NCBI RefSeq assembly: GCF_040120695.1
Contig: NZ_JBEEAC010000028.1
Coordinates: 12,315 to 76,314 of the forward strand
DNA: 64,000 nt
Reading direction: 5' to 3'
DNA from: Plantactinospora sp040120695
Lineage (GTDB): Bacteria > Actinomycetota > Actinomycetes > Mycobacteriales > Micromonosporaceae
Shown here piece by piece: positions 30,760 to 40,059 of the stretch. The notes under the pieces were generated by a model. It saw nothing but the letters and a program-made list of their open reading frames with translations. It was not told the DNA's origin and made no database searches. Made by a program: the position numbers and the translations under genes. How positions within the stretch are numbered: the first letter of the stretch is position 1; each line of letters opens with the position of its first letter.

Positions 30760-32127
30760 CCAGGGCGATTGCATAGTCGGCCGGCGGGTTGTTGACCAGG
30801 AGGTTCGAGACGAGTTCGGCCTCTGTGGAGGCGTAAGAAGCGGGTGAGGCCGCATCGGTGATCATGGAGTTGCGACGCTTCATGACTCCGAGGAAGACCC
30901 CACCCGCCGATGGCATCATCTCTCATCCGGGCACTGGCCGTAGCAGCACCCGCCTCCCTCGCCGAGGCGGTGCCAGTCACCGACGGTGAACACCGCGGGC
31001 TGCTGCACGCGCTCGCCGCTGTTCCTGATCCACGCGACCCACGAGGCGTGCGTTACCCGCTGACCCCGCTGCTGGCGGTGGCGGTCTGCGCCGTCATGGC
31101 TTGGGCGTCGTCGTTCGCCGCGATCACGGATTGGCTGCACGACCTGGACGAACAAGCTCAGGAACGGCTCGGGTTCACCGCAGGAGTGCCGGTCGGTAGC
31201 ACTGTCTGGCGGATCCTGACGCGCCTGGACGACACGCTGCTCGGCACCGTCCTGGCCGGCTGGCTGCGCACCCGCACTCCCGTCGAGGTGACCGCGCCGA
31301 GGCGGTACCGCACGGTGATCGCCATCGACGGCAAGACACTGCGCGGCGCCCGTACCGGCGACGGCCGCCAGGTGCATCTGCTGTCCGCCCTGGACACCAC
31401 CACCGGGATCGTGCTCGCCCAGGTCACCGTAGACGCCAAAAGCAACGAGATCCCGGCGTTCGCCCCGCTGCTCGACGCCGTCGAGGCGGTGCTCGGCACC
31501 CTGGCCGGGGTGTTGTTCATCGCCGACGCCCTGCACACCCAGACCGGTCACGCCGACGAAGTCACCGCCCGCCGAGCGCACCTGCTCGTACAAGTGAAGG
31601 CCAACCAGCCGACCCTGTTCAAGCAACTCAAACGGCTGCCCTGGGCACAGATCCCGGTCGGTGACCGCACCCGCGACCGCGGCCACGGCCGCCGCGAAAC
31701 CCGCACCGTCAAAGCCGTCACCGTCGCCACGCCCGGCGGCATCGCCTTCCCCCACGCTCAACAAGCCGTGCGGATCACCCGCACCCGCATCGTCGCTGGC
31801 AAGACCAGCCGCGAGACCGCCTACCTGACCGTGTCACTGCCCGCCGGCCAGGCTCTGCCCCGCGACCTGCAAACCTGGATCCGCCGCCACTGGCACATCG
31901 AGAACCGCCTCCATCACGTACGCGACGTGACGTTCCGTGAAGACCTCCACCAAGCCCGGACAGGCAACGGACCCGCCATCCTCGCAACCCTGCGTAACAC
32001 CGCGATCGGCTGGCACCGCACCACCGGCGCGACCAACATCGCCCGAGCCACCCGCCAAGCCAACCGCCGATCACACGACCTGATCACCGCCGTGACCAGC
32101 AGTTACCCGACAACGCAATAGCCCTGG
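30760..32127 (+). mobile_element. ISAs1-family insertion sequence
   Basis: A 1368-base element bounded by imperfect inverted repeats sharing CCAGGGCNATTGCNTNGTC (left end 30760, right end 32127). Both flanks carry CCTCGCCT, an 8-base target duplication, at 30752-30759 and 32128-32135; the target is a short CCTCG repeat, so the exact length of the duplication is slightly ambiguous. It carries one intact transposase gene and interrupts no reading frame. Confidence 0.88.
30910..32121 (+). CDS. ISAs1-family transposase
   Basis: A 403-residue DDE transposase. The N-terminal DDE_Tnp_1-associated domain has VPDPRDPRGVRYPL, and the catalytic core shows AIDGKTLRGA (first Asp), a FIADALHTQ segment (second Asp) and the late RRHWHIENRLHHVRDVTF with the catalytic Glu. 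Full length with no frameshift, so the element may be active. Confidence 0.95.
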   Translation: MASSLIRALAVAAPASLAEAVPVTDGEHRGLLHALAAVPDPRDPRGVRYPLTPLLAVAVCAVMAWASSFAAITDWLHDLDEQAQERLGFTAGVPVGSTVWRILTRLDDTLLGTVLAGWLRTRTPVEVTAPRRYRTVIAIDGKTLRGARTGDGRQVHLLSALDTTTGIVLAQVTVDAKSNEIPAFAPLLDAVEAVLGTLAGVLFIADALHTQTGHADEVTARRAHLLVQVKANQPTLFKQLKRLPWAQIPVGDRTRDRGHGRRETRTVKAVTVATPGGIAFPHAQQAVRITRTRIVAGKTSRETAYLTVSLPAGQALPRDLQTWIRRHWHIENRLHHVRDVTFREDLHQARTGNGPAILATLRNTAIGWHRTTGATNIARATRQANRRSHDLITAVTSSYPTTQ

Positions 32128-32220
32128 CCTCGCCTCGCCTCGCCGACGCCCGACGCCAACAGCCGTCCGGCTGTCCTGGCCCGGCCCACGGTTGACGGTG
32201 GCGACACCCGCAGGAGCAGG

Positions 32221-33198
32221 TCAGGTCGATCTCGCCCGCCGCGACGTGATGGTGGGCGTCGACGCGCCGGCTCCGCACAGACTTGACTCGATCGCCCGGC
32301 ACACCTCCTCGGCTCGGGCAGCGTCCTCCCAGGTCGCCAGGTGCGTCGCGGTGGTGCCGCCCTCGACGACGGCGAGGAAGGCGCGTATCTCGGCGGCGTA
32401 GGCCTCGGCGAAGCGCTCCCGGAAGTCGGCGTACCCTCCGGCGCGTGCCGGGTCAGCGGTGCGTACGGTCGTCCGCGTACCAACCAGTTCGGCATAGACC
32501 TCACAACCGTGGCCGCTCATCCGCTTGCTGATGATCGCGCAGACCACGCCGTTGGCCAGTCGGACCGAGGTGAGCAGGGTGTCCGGCACCTTGTCGAGCT
32601 CCGCCTGCACGCCGGTCACCTGGGCGACCGGCACGCCGAAGATCCACAACATCAGGTCGACGTCATGGATCTGCAGGTCGTACGCAAGGCTTCCACCGGC
32701 GACCTGATATCCCGGCGGCGGCGGGGCGCCGTCGAAGCTGGTGAAGGCGGCGTACAGGAACCGGTCGCCGCCCTCTCGCACCCGGTCGCGCAGGGCCAGG
32801 TACTCCGGGGCGAACCTGCGCTGGAAACCGATGTACAGCGGTACCTTCCACCGATCGGCGGCCGCGCCGAGCGACCGGGTGGTCACCGGGTCCGCACAGC
32901 AGGGCTTCTCGACCAGCACCGGTACACGACGATCGAGCACCTGGGAGACCACCCGCGCGTGGGTGTCGGTGGGGGAGCAGACGACGTAGCCGCCGACGGT
33001 ACCGACCTCGGACAGGTCGGCGACCACAGCCAGACCCGGATGGCCGGCGAGCTGGGCGGCCCGCCGCTCGTCGGGTTCGACGACGACGACCTGCGCGCCG
33101 CTCGCGACCAGATTGCCGGCGTGTACGGCGCCGATCCGCCCGGCGCCGATCACCGCCACCCTCGGCCGGTCGTTCCTGCCGATCGGGTCCTCAGCCAT
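32221..33198 (-). CDS. Gfo/Idh/MocA oxidoreductase, inositol-dehydrogenase-like
   Basis: A 325-residue NAD(P)-dependent oxidoreductase. The Rossmann start is VAVIGAGRIGAVHAGNL, the EKP motif VLVEKPCC lies near residue 97, and the catalytic region SLAYDLQIHDVDLMLW with His near 178 resembles inositol 2-dehydrogenases. In this context it may oxidise a cyclitol to an inosose as amination substrate; a sugar-nucleotide substrate is the alternative. Its ATG overlaps the end of the adenylation gene by eight bases, so it is the last gene of a long operon running from 40323 leftwards. Confidence 0.82.
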   Translation of the reverse strand: MAEDPIGRNDRPRVAVIGAGRIGAVHAGNLVASGAQVVVVEPDERRAAQLAGHPGLAVVADLSEVGTVGGYVVCSPTDTHARVVSQVLDRRVPVLVEKPCCADPVTTRSLGAAADRWKVPLYIGFQRRFAPEYLALRDRVREGGDRFLYAAFTSFDGAPPPPGYQVAGGSLAYDLQIHDVDLMLWIFGVPVAQVTGVQAELDKVPDTLLTSVRLANGVVCAIISKRMSGHGCEVYAELVGTRTTVRTADPARAGGYADFRERFAEAYAAEIRAFLAVVEGGTTATHLATWEDAARAEEVCRAIESSLCGAGASTPTITSRRARST

Positions 33199-34687
33199 CG
33201 AGTCGCCGTCCCGCTCGGCCCGCAGCCGGGTCGTTCAACAATCGTGCGGCCATCTTCCGATCGACCTTTCCGGTAGACGTCCGGGGCAGTGGGTCGGTCA
33301 CGAACGAGATGCGGAACGGCACCGCGGCCGACTCGACCCGCCTGGCACAGAACTTCCGTACCTGCACCGCCGACAAGTTCTGCTCCGGAGCGGTTCGGAT
33401 CAGCGCCGCGACCCGGGTTTCGCCGCTCGGCGCGGTCCACGGCGCCGTCACCGCCTCCGTGACTCCGTCGAGCACCGAGATGACGTCCTCGACGTCCTCC
33501 AGATCCACGCTGACCCCGTTGACCTTGATCCGGAAGTCGCGGCGGCCGAGGAACCGCAACGCGCCGTCGGGTCGTCGTTCGACCATGTCACCGGTGCGGA
33601 AGTAGATATCGCCGGGCCAGCCTGGCGATGCCTGGACGAAGCTGCCGCTCCCGACGGTGCCGAGATAGCCCTCCGCCTGGAACGGGGTGGTGACGACCAG
33701 CTCGCCGGAGCCTGGGCCGCGCAGCTCGGTGCCGCCCTCGTCGATCAGCCGGACGTCGACGCCGGGCAGCGGCTCGCCGAGCGGGATCCGTTCGGCGACC
33801 ACCTCGTCGTAGTCGAGTCGGGCGATCAGCGAGTCGTTGGTCTCGGTGCTGCCGTAGATGTTGTAGTAGCTGGCCGCGGGAAACATCTGTCGGATCACCC
33901 GCCGGGTCGGCAGGGGCGTGTTGTCGCCGGTCATGATGACGTGGCCGGCCGACAGCGCCTCAAGGTCACCGGACTCCGCGAGCCCGCGGGCGAGCCGCTC
34001 GTACAGCACCGGAACGCCCTCGACGAGATCCGGTTCCCAGGTTCGGACGAGCGCGGCGAGGTGCCGGCTGTCGCGCAGCGCCGGTCCGGTGGCGGCCACC
34101 ACGGTGCCGCCGTACGCCAGGGTGGTCCACACCTCGAGGAGGGACAGGTCGAAGTTGAGCGGGGCGTAGCTGAGGACTCGGCTGCCCGCACCGATCATGA
34201 AGCGCTCGGCGGCCCAGGCGGCGAAGCGCGCGATGGCATCCTCCCGCAACGGGACGAGCTTGGGGTTGCCGGTCGACCCCGACGTGCAGAAGACCAAGGA
34301 TGCGGCCGGCGGGGGTGAATCCGGCTCGACCTCGGCCCGTTCCATCCGGGCCTGTTCCGGCCCGGCACCCGGCGAGGCGACCAGAGAGAACCCGGTTTGC
34401 CGCTGGGCCGCTGCCCGCGCCGCCGGCGTCGCCGAATTGGGCAGTAGGACGACCGGGCGTCCGGCGATCATGGCGCCGAGGATCAGCGGGATGCCGCCGT
34501 CGCCGGCCCCGCAGACGACCGCGACGGCGCCGTCGGCGCCGTCGGCGGACTTCAGCGTGTCGGCATGAGCAGCGGCGAATCGGTGCAACTGCCCGTAGTC
34601 GACGGTTCCCACGGGCGTCGCCACGGCGATCCGGCCCGGGTCCACCTGGGCCAGCCGCCGTACAGATTCGATCACGGTGATCACCAT
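33191..34687 (-). CDS. Stand-alone amino acid adenylation protein
   Basis: A 498-residue acyl-adenylate-forming enzyme that should activate an amino acid and load it on the carrier protein encoded at 40060-40323. Core motifs: A3 TSGSTGNPKLV, A4 NFDLSLLEVW (its Asp is the residue that binds alpha-amino groups), A5 YNIYGSTETN, A7 YFRTGDM, A8 GRRDFRIKVNGVSVDLEDVE and A10 RTSTGKVDRK with the catalytic Lys. There is no fused carrier or condensation domain. The specificity code would need a structural alignment. Confidence 0.88.
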   Translation of the reverse strand: MVITVIESVRRLAQVDPGRIAVATPVGTVDYGQLHRFAAAHADTLKSADGADGAVAVVCGAGDGGIPLILGAMIAGRPVVLLPNSATPAARAAAQRQTGFSLVASPGAGPEQARMERAEVEPDSPPPAASLVFCTSGSTGNPKLVPLREDAIARFAAWAAERFMIGAGSRVLSYAPLNFDLSLLEVWTTLAYGGTVVAATGPALRDSRHLAALVRTWEPDLVEGVPVLYERLARGLAESGDLEALSAGHVIMTGDNTPLPTRRVIRQMFPAASYYNIYGSTETNDSLIARLDYDEVVAERIPLGEPLPGVDVRLIDEGGTELRGPGSGELVVTTPFQAEGYLGTVGSGSFVQASPGWPGDIYFRTGDMVERRPDGALRFLGRRDFRIKVNGVSVDLEDVEDVISVLDGVTEAVTAPWTAPSGETRVAALIRTAPEQNLSAVQVRKFCARRVESAAVPFRISFVTDPLPRTSTGKVDRKMAARLLNDPAAGRAGRRLDG

Positions 34688-34700
34688 CGCCTCCTCCGGC

Positions 34701-35351
34701 TCAGTCGACGATCGCGAAGGCCCGTACCGAGCAGGTGCCGAAGGCGTGTACGGCCAGGGGTGGCGCGAAGAACCGGAAGTCCCTCGACAGAAGACGATCG
34801 AGGCCGCGCAGGTGCTCTACGAGTGGGATGCCGGCCGCCAGTAGCAGGGAGTGTGCCGGCCGGGCCCTGTCCGACATCGCGTCGATGTTGACGGAGTCGA
34901 TGCCGACCACCGCCGGGGCGAGCGCGGTGAGTCGGTCGACGAGTTCTCGCCCCAGGTACGGGTGGGACGCTCCGAAGTACTCCTCGGTCCCCCAGTGCCG
35001 GTCCCAACCCGTCCGAAAGAGCACGGCCCTGCCGGCCACCTCGATGCCGTCGAGAATCTCCGGTCGGATCTCGCCCTCCAGGGCCGCGGTGCATGCCACA
35101 CCCACGACATCCACGACCCGCTCCAACGGTATTCCGGCGGTGTCGGCCCCGTCGGGATAGCGGTGGAACGGCGCGTCCAGATAGGTACCGGTGTTGGCGA
35201 CCATGTCGATCCGGCCGATGTGGAACTCCACGCCGTCGGCATACCGCGAGCGGGACTCGGTGCGGGACAGATGGGTGGTGATCTTCGGTCCGGGTAGGCC
35301 GGGATACGTCTGCATCCCCTCGTGGATGGAATGACTGAGATCGATAATCAC
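34701..35351 (-). CDS. Cyclase-family (kynurenine-formamidase-like) hydrolase
   Basis: A 216-residue member of the cyclase family (PF04199 type), whose known members hydrolyse formyl-kynurenine, isatin or related amides with a metal. The family metal motif HxGTHxDxPxH appears here as NTGTYLDAPFH, so two of the His are changed to Asn and Tyr while Asp and the last His remain. GTG 35351 overlaps the stop of the upstream gene (GTGA), showing tight coupling. It may open or close an amide or lactone in the cluster's product. Confidence 0.7.
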   Translation of the reverse strand: MIIDLSHSIHEGMQTYPGLPGPKITTHLSRTESRSRYADGVEFHIGRIDMVANTGTYLDAPFHRYPDGADTAGIPLERVVDVVGVACTAALEGEIRPEILDGIEVAGRAVLFRTGWDRHWGTEEYFGASHPYLGRELVDRLTALAPAVVGIDSVNIDAMSDRARPAHSLLLAAGIPLVEHLRGLDRLLSRDFRFFAPPLAVHAFGTCSVRAFAIVD

Positions 35352-36583
35352 GATGTTTGCTCCTGTTCCGTGCCAGATCCGGGTACCGCTCGTCGGAGCC
35401 GGTCGACGTGCGCCAGCGTGACGATCAGCCCGGCGTGCCCGCCGGGTGGCGGACCGGGCCACGCAGCCTCGGTGGCACGGTGGCGGTACAGACCGTGCGG
35501 CGACTCCAGCCGCTGCACCGTGACAGTGCCGGCCACCAGGCGTAGCGTGACCGCGCCGGTGACGATGCGATCCAGCCGGGCCAGCACCTCCCGGATGCAT
35601 CCGGTGGTGTGGTCGAACCATCCACCGGCGACGGCGGAATCCGTCCAGGCCGTAGCGAGTGTCTGCCGGAGGCCGTGCTCCCGCGCGTCGAAGACGGCGT
35701 TCGACAGCGCCCGGTGGGCGGTAGTGATCACAGCGGCCGCGGGCGCCTCTCGAATCTCGTGGTTCTTACCCCACAGGTGCGTGTCCTCCAGCCCGGAGAA
35801 CCGGCCCACACCCCGGGTACCGGCCAGTTTGTTGAGGCGCCACACCAGCGGGCCGAGTGGCATCCGCTTCCCGTCGAGCGCCACCGGCAGGCCACCCTCG
35901 AAGGCGAGGTCGAGGATGACCGGACGTGCCGCCTCCGGCGCGTCCGGTGCGCAGGTCCACTCGAAGACCTCGGTGTCGAGGACGTTCTCGGGGCTGTCCA
36001 GACTGCCGCACTCGATCACCCGCGCCCAGGGATTGGCGTCGATGCTGTGTTCGCCGTGCCGGAACTCGACACCGGCAGCGGCGAGCTCCGCCACCATCGT
36101 CGGTCGCGGCGTCGCCGATTCCAGGAACGGGGCGGCGAGTGGCAGGCCCGGCGCCGCGTGCGCGATCGCGGTGGACAACCGGATCCCGCTGTTCTGCAGG
36201 GCTGTCGCGCTGTGGCAGATGGCGTCGCAGCCGCGTTCGGCGGCGACCCGGGCGGCCACCTTTCCGTACAACGGGCGCGAGATACTCGACCCTATCGGGT
36301 AGAGGCCCTGGTAGAACGCCTCGGCGTGGATCGCGGCGGGGAGAAAGTCACGGAAGAACTCGTCCTCTGCGGAGAGCCGGACCGGCTCCGCGCCGAGGGT
36401 ACGCGCCCGCTCGGCGGCGTCCTCCTCACCGGTGCCCAGGTCGACCGTGAGTGCGACAGGCTCGGAACCCCGGGTGACGAACCATCTGAGCAGGTAGGAC
36501 CCGTCCACGCCACCGGAGTAGAGGACCAGCGGCCGACGGGGCAGGTGCCGTTCCAGGCTGTGCAGACTAGACGCGAATTGCAT
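35348..36583 (-). CDS. Argininosuccinate-synthase-like ATP-dependent ligase
   Basis: A 411-residue homologue of ArgG along its whole length. The ATP loop is VLYSGGVDGSYLLRW (residues 20-34), followed by FYQGLYPIGSSISRPL, HSIDANPWARVIECG and the C-terminal TAHRALSNAVFD. ArgG adenylates the ureido group of citrulline and couples it to aspartate. Here the substrate loop that is normally TGKGNDxxR reads TALQNSGIR (127-135): Thr, Asn and Arg are kept but the Asp is Ser. It sits in a biosynthetic operon with no argH, so it is probably a repurposed C-N ligase rather than the arginine pathway enzyme. Confidence 0.8.
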   Translation of the reverse strand: MQFASSLHSLERHLPRRPLVLYSGGVDGSYLLRWFVTRGSEPVALTVDLGTGEEDAAERARTLGAEPVRLSAEDEFFRDFLPAAIHAEAFYQGLYPIGSSISRPLYGKVAARVAAERGCDAICHSATALQNSGIRLSTAIAHAAPGLPLAAPFLESATPRPTMVAELAAAGVEFRHGEHSIDANPWARVIECGSLDSPENVLDTEVFEWTCAPDAPEAARPVILDLAFEGGLPVALDGKRMPLGPLVWRLNKLAGTRGVGRFSGLEDTHLWGKNHEIREAPAAAVITTAHRALSNAVFDAREHGLRQTLATAWTDSAVAGGWFDHTTGCIREVLARLDRIVTGAVTLRLVAGTVTVQRLESPHGLYRHRATEAAWPGPPPGGHAGLIVTLAHVDRLRRAVPGSGTEQEQTS

Positions 36584-36631
36584 CGGACTCCTCCGCTGAC
36601 CACAGGATGAGCGAGACCGGCGGGCGGCGGG

Positions 36632-37645
36632 TCAGGGGCGAACCACGCGGGAGAATGGCGGTCGGCCTGCCTCGCACTGACGGAGGTCCGCGATGGCGAA
36701 TGCCCGCCGCAGCCAGCGGTCGCGACCGTCGAAGCGGGGTACGAACGGCGTCCGGCCGTGCATGGCGGTCCGATTGTCGATGACCAACAGGTCTCCGGGA
36801 GTGAGCCGGACACCGACCGCGACCTGCCGCAGTGTCTCGAAGAGCCGCGACATGGCGAACTTACCGTCGTCCGTGGTCGCCTCCATCGCGTGCAGGTCCG
36901 CCACCACTGTGACATTCCCGGCGTGTTCGGTGATCGCTGCCAGCAAGGGGGAGTACTCGGTCCGGTCGGTGCCGACGAAGGAGGTGCTGTAGGCGATCCG
37001 GAAGACCGGTTCGCGCAGGCACCGCACCACGTCGGGCTCCAGCAGGGGCAGCGCGTCGGCGACGCCCGCGACCACGGTCTGTGAATTGCCGTCCTGGTCC
37101 GGTCGCAGGCAGAGCAGCGTGACGAAGTCGGGCTTGGTGGGGTGGAATCCGTTCTCCGTGTGCAGTTCGAGAAGAACGCTGCCGACGTTTTCCTGGTGGT
37201 TCTCCAGGCCACGTAGCGCCACGATGTCCTGCACGAGCGCGCCGCCCTTCTCACCAGCGTAGGCGATGAGGTCGCCCAGTTGGGCGAGGACGATCAGCTG
37301 GGCCAGCGTGCTGATCGGCAGGTCAGGCAGGGGCAGCGACCTCCGGTCCGATGGCGTCGGTGGCAACTCGTCGTCGAGTGGCATTCCGCGAATCAGTAGC
37401 GCGCCGTGGTCCGTGCTCTCCCAGCGGAACCGGGCGAGGGAGGTGACCAGGTCGGCGGGCAGGTACCGGCTGCCGGCGACCGTCTCCGCCACGAGGCGGT
37501 TGTCGAGCACGTCGACTGTGGGACACCGGTCGATGATGTCCCGGCAGCCAGCCACCAAGGTCGCGCGGTCGTCCGCGCCCAGGGTCGCCGATTGCAGCCG
37601 CTCCGGGAACGGCAGCTCGGGCGGTTTCATCGGATGCTGACTCAC
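36632..37645 (-). CDS. Fe(II)/2-oxoglutarate dioxygenase, VioC/AsnO-type amino acid hydroxylase
   Basis: A 337-residue TauD/clavaminate-synthase-fold enzyme. The iron-binding HxE is in LHTENGFHPTKPDFV (His162, Glu164) and is followed by LLCLRPDQ, the pattern of arginine and asparagine beta-hydroxylases such as VioC and AsnO, which use Glu instead of the usual Asp. The distal His lies in MHGRTPFVPRFDGRDRWLRR. It probably hydroxylates a free or carrier-bound basic or amide amino acid that is later attached to the scaffold. The exact substrate cannot be read from sequence. Confidence 0.83.
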   Translation of the reverse strand: MSQHPMKPPELPFPERLQSATLGADDRATLVAGCRDIIDRCPTVDVLDNRLVAETVAGSRYLPADLVTSLARFRWESTDHGALLIRGMPLDDELPPTPSDRRSLPLPDLPISTLAQLIVLAQLGDLIAYAGEKGGALVQDIVALRGLENHQENVGSVLLELHTENGFHPTKPDFVTLLCLRPDQDGNSQTVVAGVADALPLLEPDVVRCLREPVFRIAYSTSFVGTDRTEYSPLLAAITEHAGNVTVVADLHAMEATTDDGKFAMSRLFETLRQVAVGVRLTPGDLLVIDNRTAMHGRTPFVPRFDGRDRWLRRAFAIADLRQCEAGRPPFSRVVRP

Positions 37646-37672
37646 CTTGTCACGCCTCCACGAGTTCGTTCG

Positions 37673-38719
37673 TCACGCCCGTTGGCATCGGGTGAAAATG
37701 TCGGTGATGGCGCGGACGTCGTGAACGGCGTCCCGAGCGTCCGAGCGGCACGCCACCCCCTTCGTCACCACGTCGGCGAAATGCTCGAGCTCGCGCTTGA
37801 AGGGGTCCGCGTACGCGCCCTCCTCGACCAGGCTGGCCAGCGGGCCCCGCGCCGAGGCCGAGTACGTGTGGCGCACCGTCGCCGGGGTGTTCTTGAGGTA
37901 GACGGACGGGTACTCCAGGGTCGTGTGTGCCGTCGGACCGGCGACCAGGAAGTCTTCGCGGTAGCCGCCGGACAACCCGGTCATCACCGCCAGCGTGAGC
38001 GAGGCCGCGTCGCCGTCGTCGGTCTCCCACAGGGCGTGCACGCCGTACCGGCCGAGCAGGGCGCGAGCGGCGGTGAGGCGATACCCGGCGCGAAAGAGCC
38101 CGCGCAGGCAGTACAGCTCGTGCGTAGCCAGGTTGTGCAGCACCTCTTCGAAGAAGTACGTCCAGGTCGGTTCCGCCCGGGTGGTGCTGTCCGCGGCCGG
38201 CGCGGCGCACCGGGCGACGACGTGGTGCGCGCGGAAGAAGTAGTCGTCGGGAAGCACGGCCGTCGCCCTGATGAGCCGTCCGGGCGGCTGTTCCGCAGCC
38301 AGGTCGCGGAACCGGTCGTACGCGGTGTCGAACAGCCTGCTGTACCCGACCATCACGGTCACGCCGGCCGACTCGGCCCTGTCCGCGATGCGTTCGGCAT
38401 CCTCGACGCGGTAACACAACGGCTTCTCGACCAGGACGTGCTTACCCGCCGCCACCGCACGTTGCACGAGATCGACGTGGTCACCCGGAGTGGCGATGAC
38501 CACCGCGTCGACGCCGGGATCCCCGAGGAGAGCGGTGGCGTCGGTGGCGACCCGGTCGACCGCGAACCGCTGCGCGACCGTCTTGAGCACGTCCGGGTCG
38601 GTGTCGCAGACCGCGACGAGATGAAGGCGCTCGTCCAGTTCGCGCAGGTGCGGCAGGTGCATGATCTGAGCGATCTCGCCACAGCCGATGACCCCGACGG
38701 TGATGGCTCGGGGCGACAT
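37673..38719 (-). CDS. Second Gfo/Idh/MocA oxidoreductase
   Basis: A 348-residue NAD(P)-dependent oxidoreductase with Rossmann start VGVIGCGEIAQIMHLPHL and the EKP motif HVLVEKPLC. It is more divergent than the one at 32221-33198, and the usual catalytic HD pair region reads LHNLATHELYCL. The ATG shares one base with the stop of the aminotransferase gene. As a pair with that aminotransferase it could supply the keto substrate for amination, as RifL/RifK-type or inosose-type pairs do. Confidence 0.8.
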   Translation of the reverse strand: MSPRAITVGVIGCGEIAQIMHLPHLRELDERLHLVAVCDTDPDVLKTVAQRFAVDRVATDATALLGDPGVDAVVIATPGDHVDLVQRAVAAGKHVLVEKPLCYRVEDAERIADRAESAGVTVMVGYSRLFDTAYDRFRDLAAEQPPGRLIRATAVLPDDYFFRAHHVVARCAAPAADSTTRAEPTWTYFFEEVLHNLATHELYCLRGLFRAGYRLTAARALLGRYGVHALWETDDGDAASLTLAVMTGLSGGYREDFLVAGPTAHTTLEYPSVYLKNTPATVRHTYSASARGPLASLVEEGAYADPFKRELEHFADVVTKGVACRSDARDAVHDVRAITDIFTRCQRA

Positions 38720-40014
38720 CACGGGACCGCCACGACGTCGGGCCGCAACGCGGCGCTGTTCGTGACGACCTTCTCCAGGGCCCGCACGATGTCGTCCATG
38801 TCGGTCGCCGAGGCGAGCAGCGCCCGATGCGGAATCGTCAGGACGGTGGCCCTCGCCGCGTGCACCTGCGGCAGGTCGAACCGCGTTGGGTCGAGCCGGG
38901 GCAGCAACAGCGGGTCGTACTTGTGCGGAGATCGTCGCGGGTCGTAGAGCCGGCACGCATTCAGCGGCTCGTGCAGTGCCTCGCAATGCAGCCCGAGTTC
39001 CGCGCCGAGGGCCTGTAGGACCGATTCGACCGGTACGCCGTCGAGCACCTCCGGATCGACCCGGAAGCAGTACCGGTAGTACGTCCGCCGCGTCACCGCT
39101 GGCGGGGCGGCGATCGGGTGCGCGTAGCCGAGGCCGGTGAGGAGCTCGTCCAGACGGGTGGCGTTCGCCGCACGCCGCTCGTTCTCGGCGTCCAGCCGGG
39201 CCAGGCCGCCGAGCAAAATCGCGGCCTGGATCTCGGTAAGGCAGAGGTTGCGGCCCTGCACCGTGCCGACATCGCGAAGGTTGGGCTCCAGCAACCGCGG
39301 GGACTCGGCGTAGCGGCGACCGTCCGCGCGGTACTCCTCCATCCGCTCGTACAGTGCCGCATCCCCGGTCACGCAGGCGCCACCCTCACCGGAGGTCAGA
39401 AGCTTGGACTCCTGCATGCTGAAGGTGCCGACGGCCCCGTAGGTACCGACCCGCGCGTTCCGATAGGCGGCGCCGTGTGCCTGGGCGCAATCCTCGATCA
39501 GCGCCAGGTGACGGCGACCGCAGAGATCCACGAAGGCGTCGAGGTCGGCGAGGCTCGACCCGTAGTGCACCAGCAGTACCGCCTCGGTCCGTTCGCTGAT
39601 CGACGCCTCGGCGGCGGCCGGAGACATGCAGAGCGTCGCGGGGTCGATGTCGACGAGAACGGGGACGAGACCGGCGTTGGCGACCACGGAGGCACACGCC
39701 ACCCAGGTCAGCCCGGGTACCAGCACCTCGGCGCCGTGTGTGAGGCCGAGCGCTTCGATTGCGACCGTCAGGGACGCCGTACCGCTGCTGGTGGCGACGG
39801 CGTACGGTACGCCGTGGTAGTCGGCCCAGGCCCGGGCGAACCGTCGCTCGTAGAGCTCGTGTCCGTTGTGGTCCTCGCTGATGGCCCAACGGCCAGACTC
39901 CAGTGCTTCGGCCACGGTCGCCTTCGTGCCGGCGTCCAGGCTGGGCCAGCCCGGCCATCCTGCGGCGCGCACCGGAGTGCCGCCCAGGAGAGCGAGGTCA
40001 GTGCCGTCGGGCAT
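38719..40014 (-). CDS. DegT/DnrJ/EryC1/StrS aminotransferase, StsC-like
   Basis: A 431-residue PLP aminotransferase. PLP-binding residues are visible: Asp175 in IEDCAQAHGA and the Schiff-base Lys204 in QESKLLTSGEGGA. That Lys region and the following RADGRRY and NLCLTEIQAAILL resemble the L-glutamine:scyllo-inosose/inosamine branch (StsC, BtrS) and AHBA-type relatives more than plain sugar aminotransferases, so an aminocyclitol product is likely. ATG 40014 has GAAGGA upstream. Confidence 0.83.
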   Translation of the reverse strand: MPDGTDLALLGGTPVRAAGWPGWPSLDAGTKATVAEALESGRWAISEDHNGHELYERRFARAWADYHGVPYAVATSSGTASLTVAIEALGLTHGAEVLVPGLTWVACASVVANAGLVPVLVDIDPATLCMSPAAAEASISERTEAVLLVHYGSSLADLDAFVDLCGRRHLALIEDCAQAHGAAYRNARVGTYGAVGTFSMQESKLLTSGEGGACVTGDAALYERMEEYRADGRRYAESPRLLEPNLRDVGTVQGRNLCLTEIQAAILLGGLARLDAENERRAANATRLDELLTGLGYAHPIAAPPAVTRRTYYRYCFRVDPEVLDGVPVESVLQALGAELGLHCEALHEPLNACRLYDPRRSPHKYDPLLLPRLDPTRFDLPQVHAARATVLTIPHRALLASATDMDDIVRALEKVVTNSAALRPDVVAVP

Positions 40015-40059
40015 GGTGAGTCCTTCGCGTCGTGGGAGGCGGACGTTCGTGTGCCGGCC

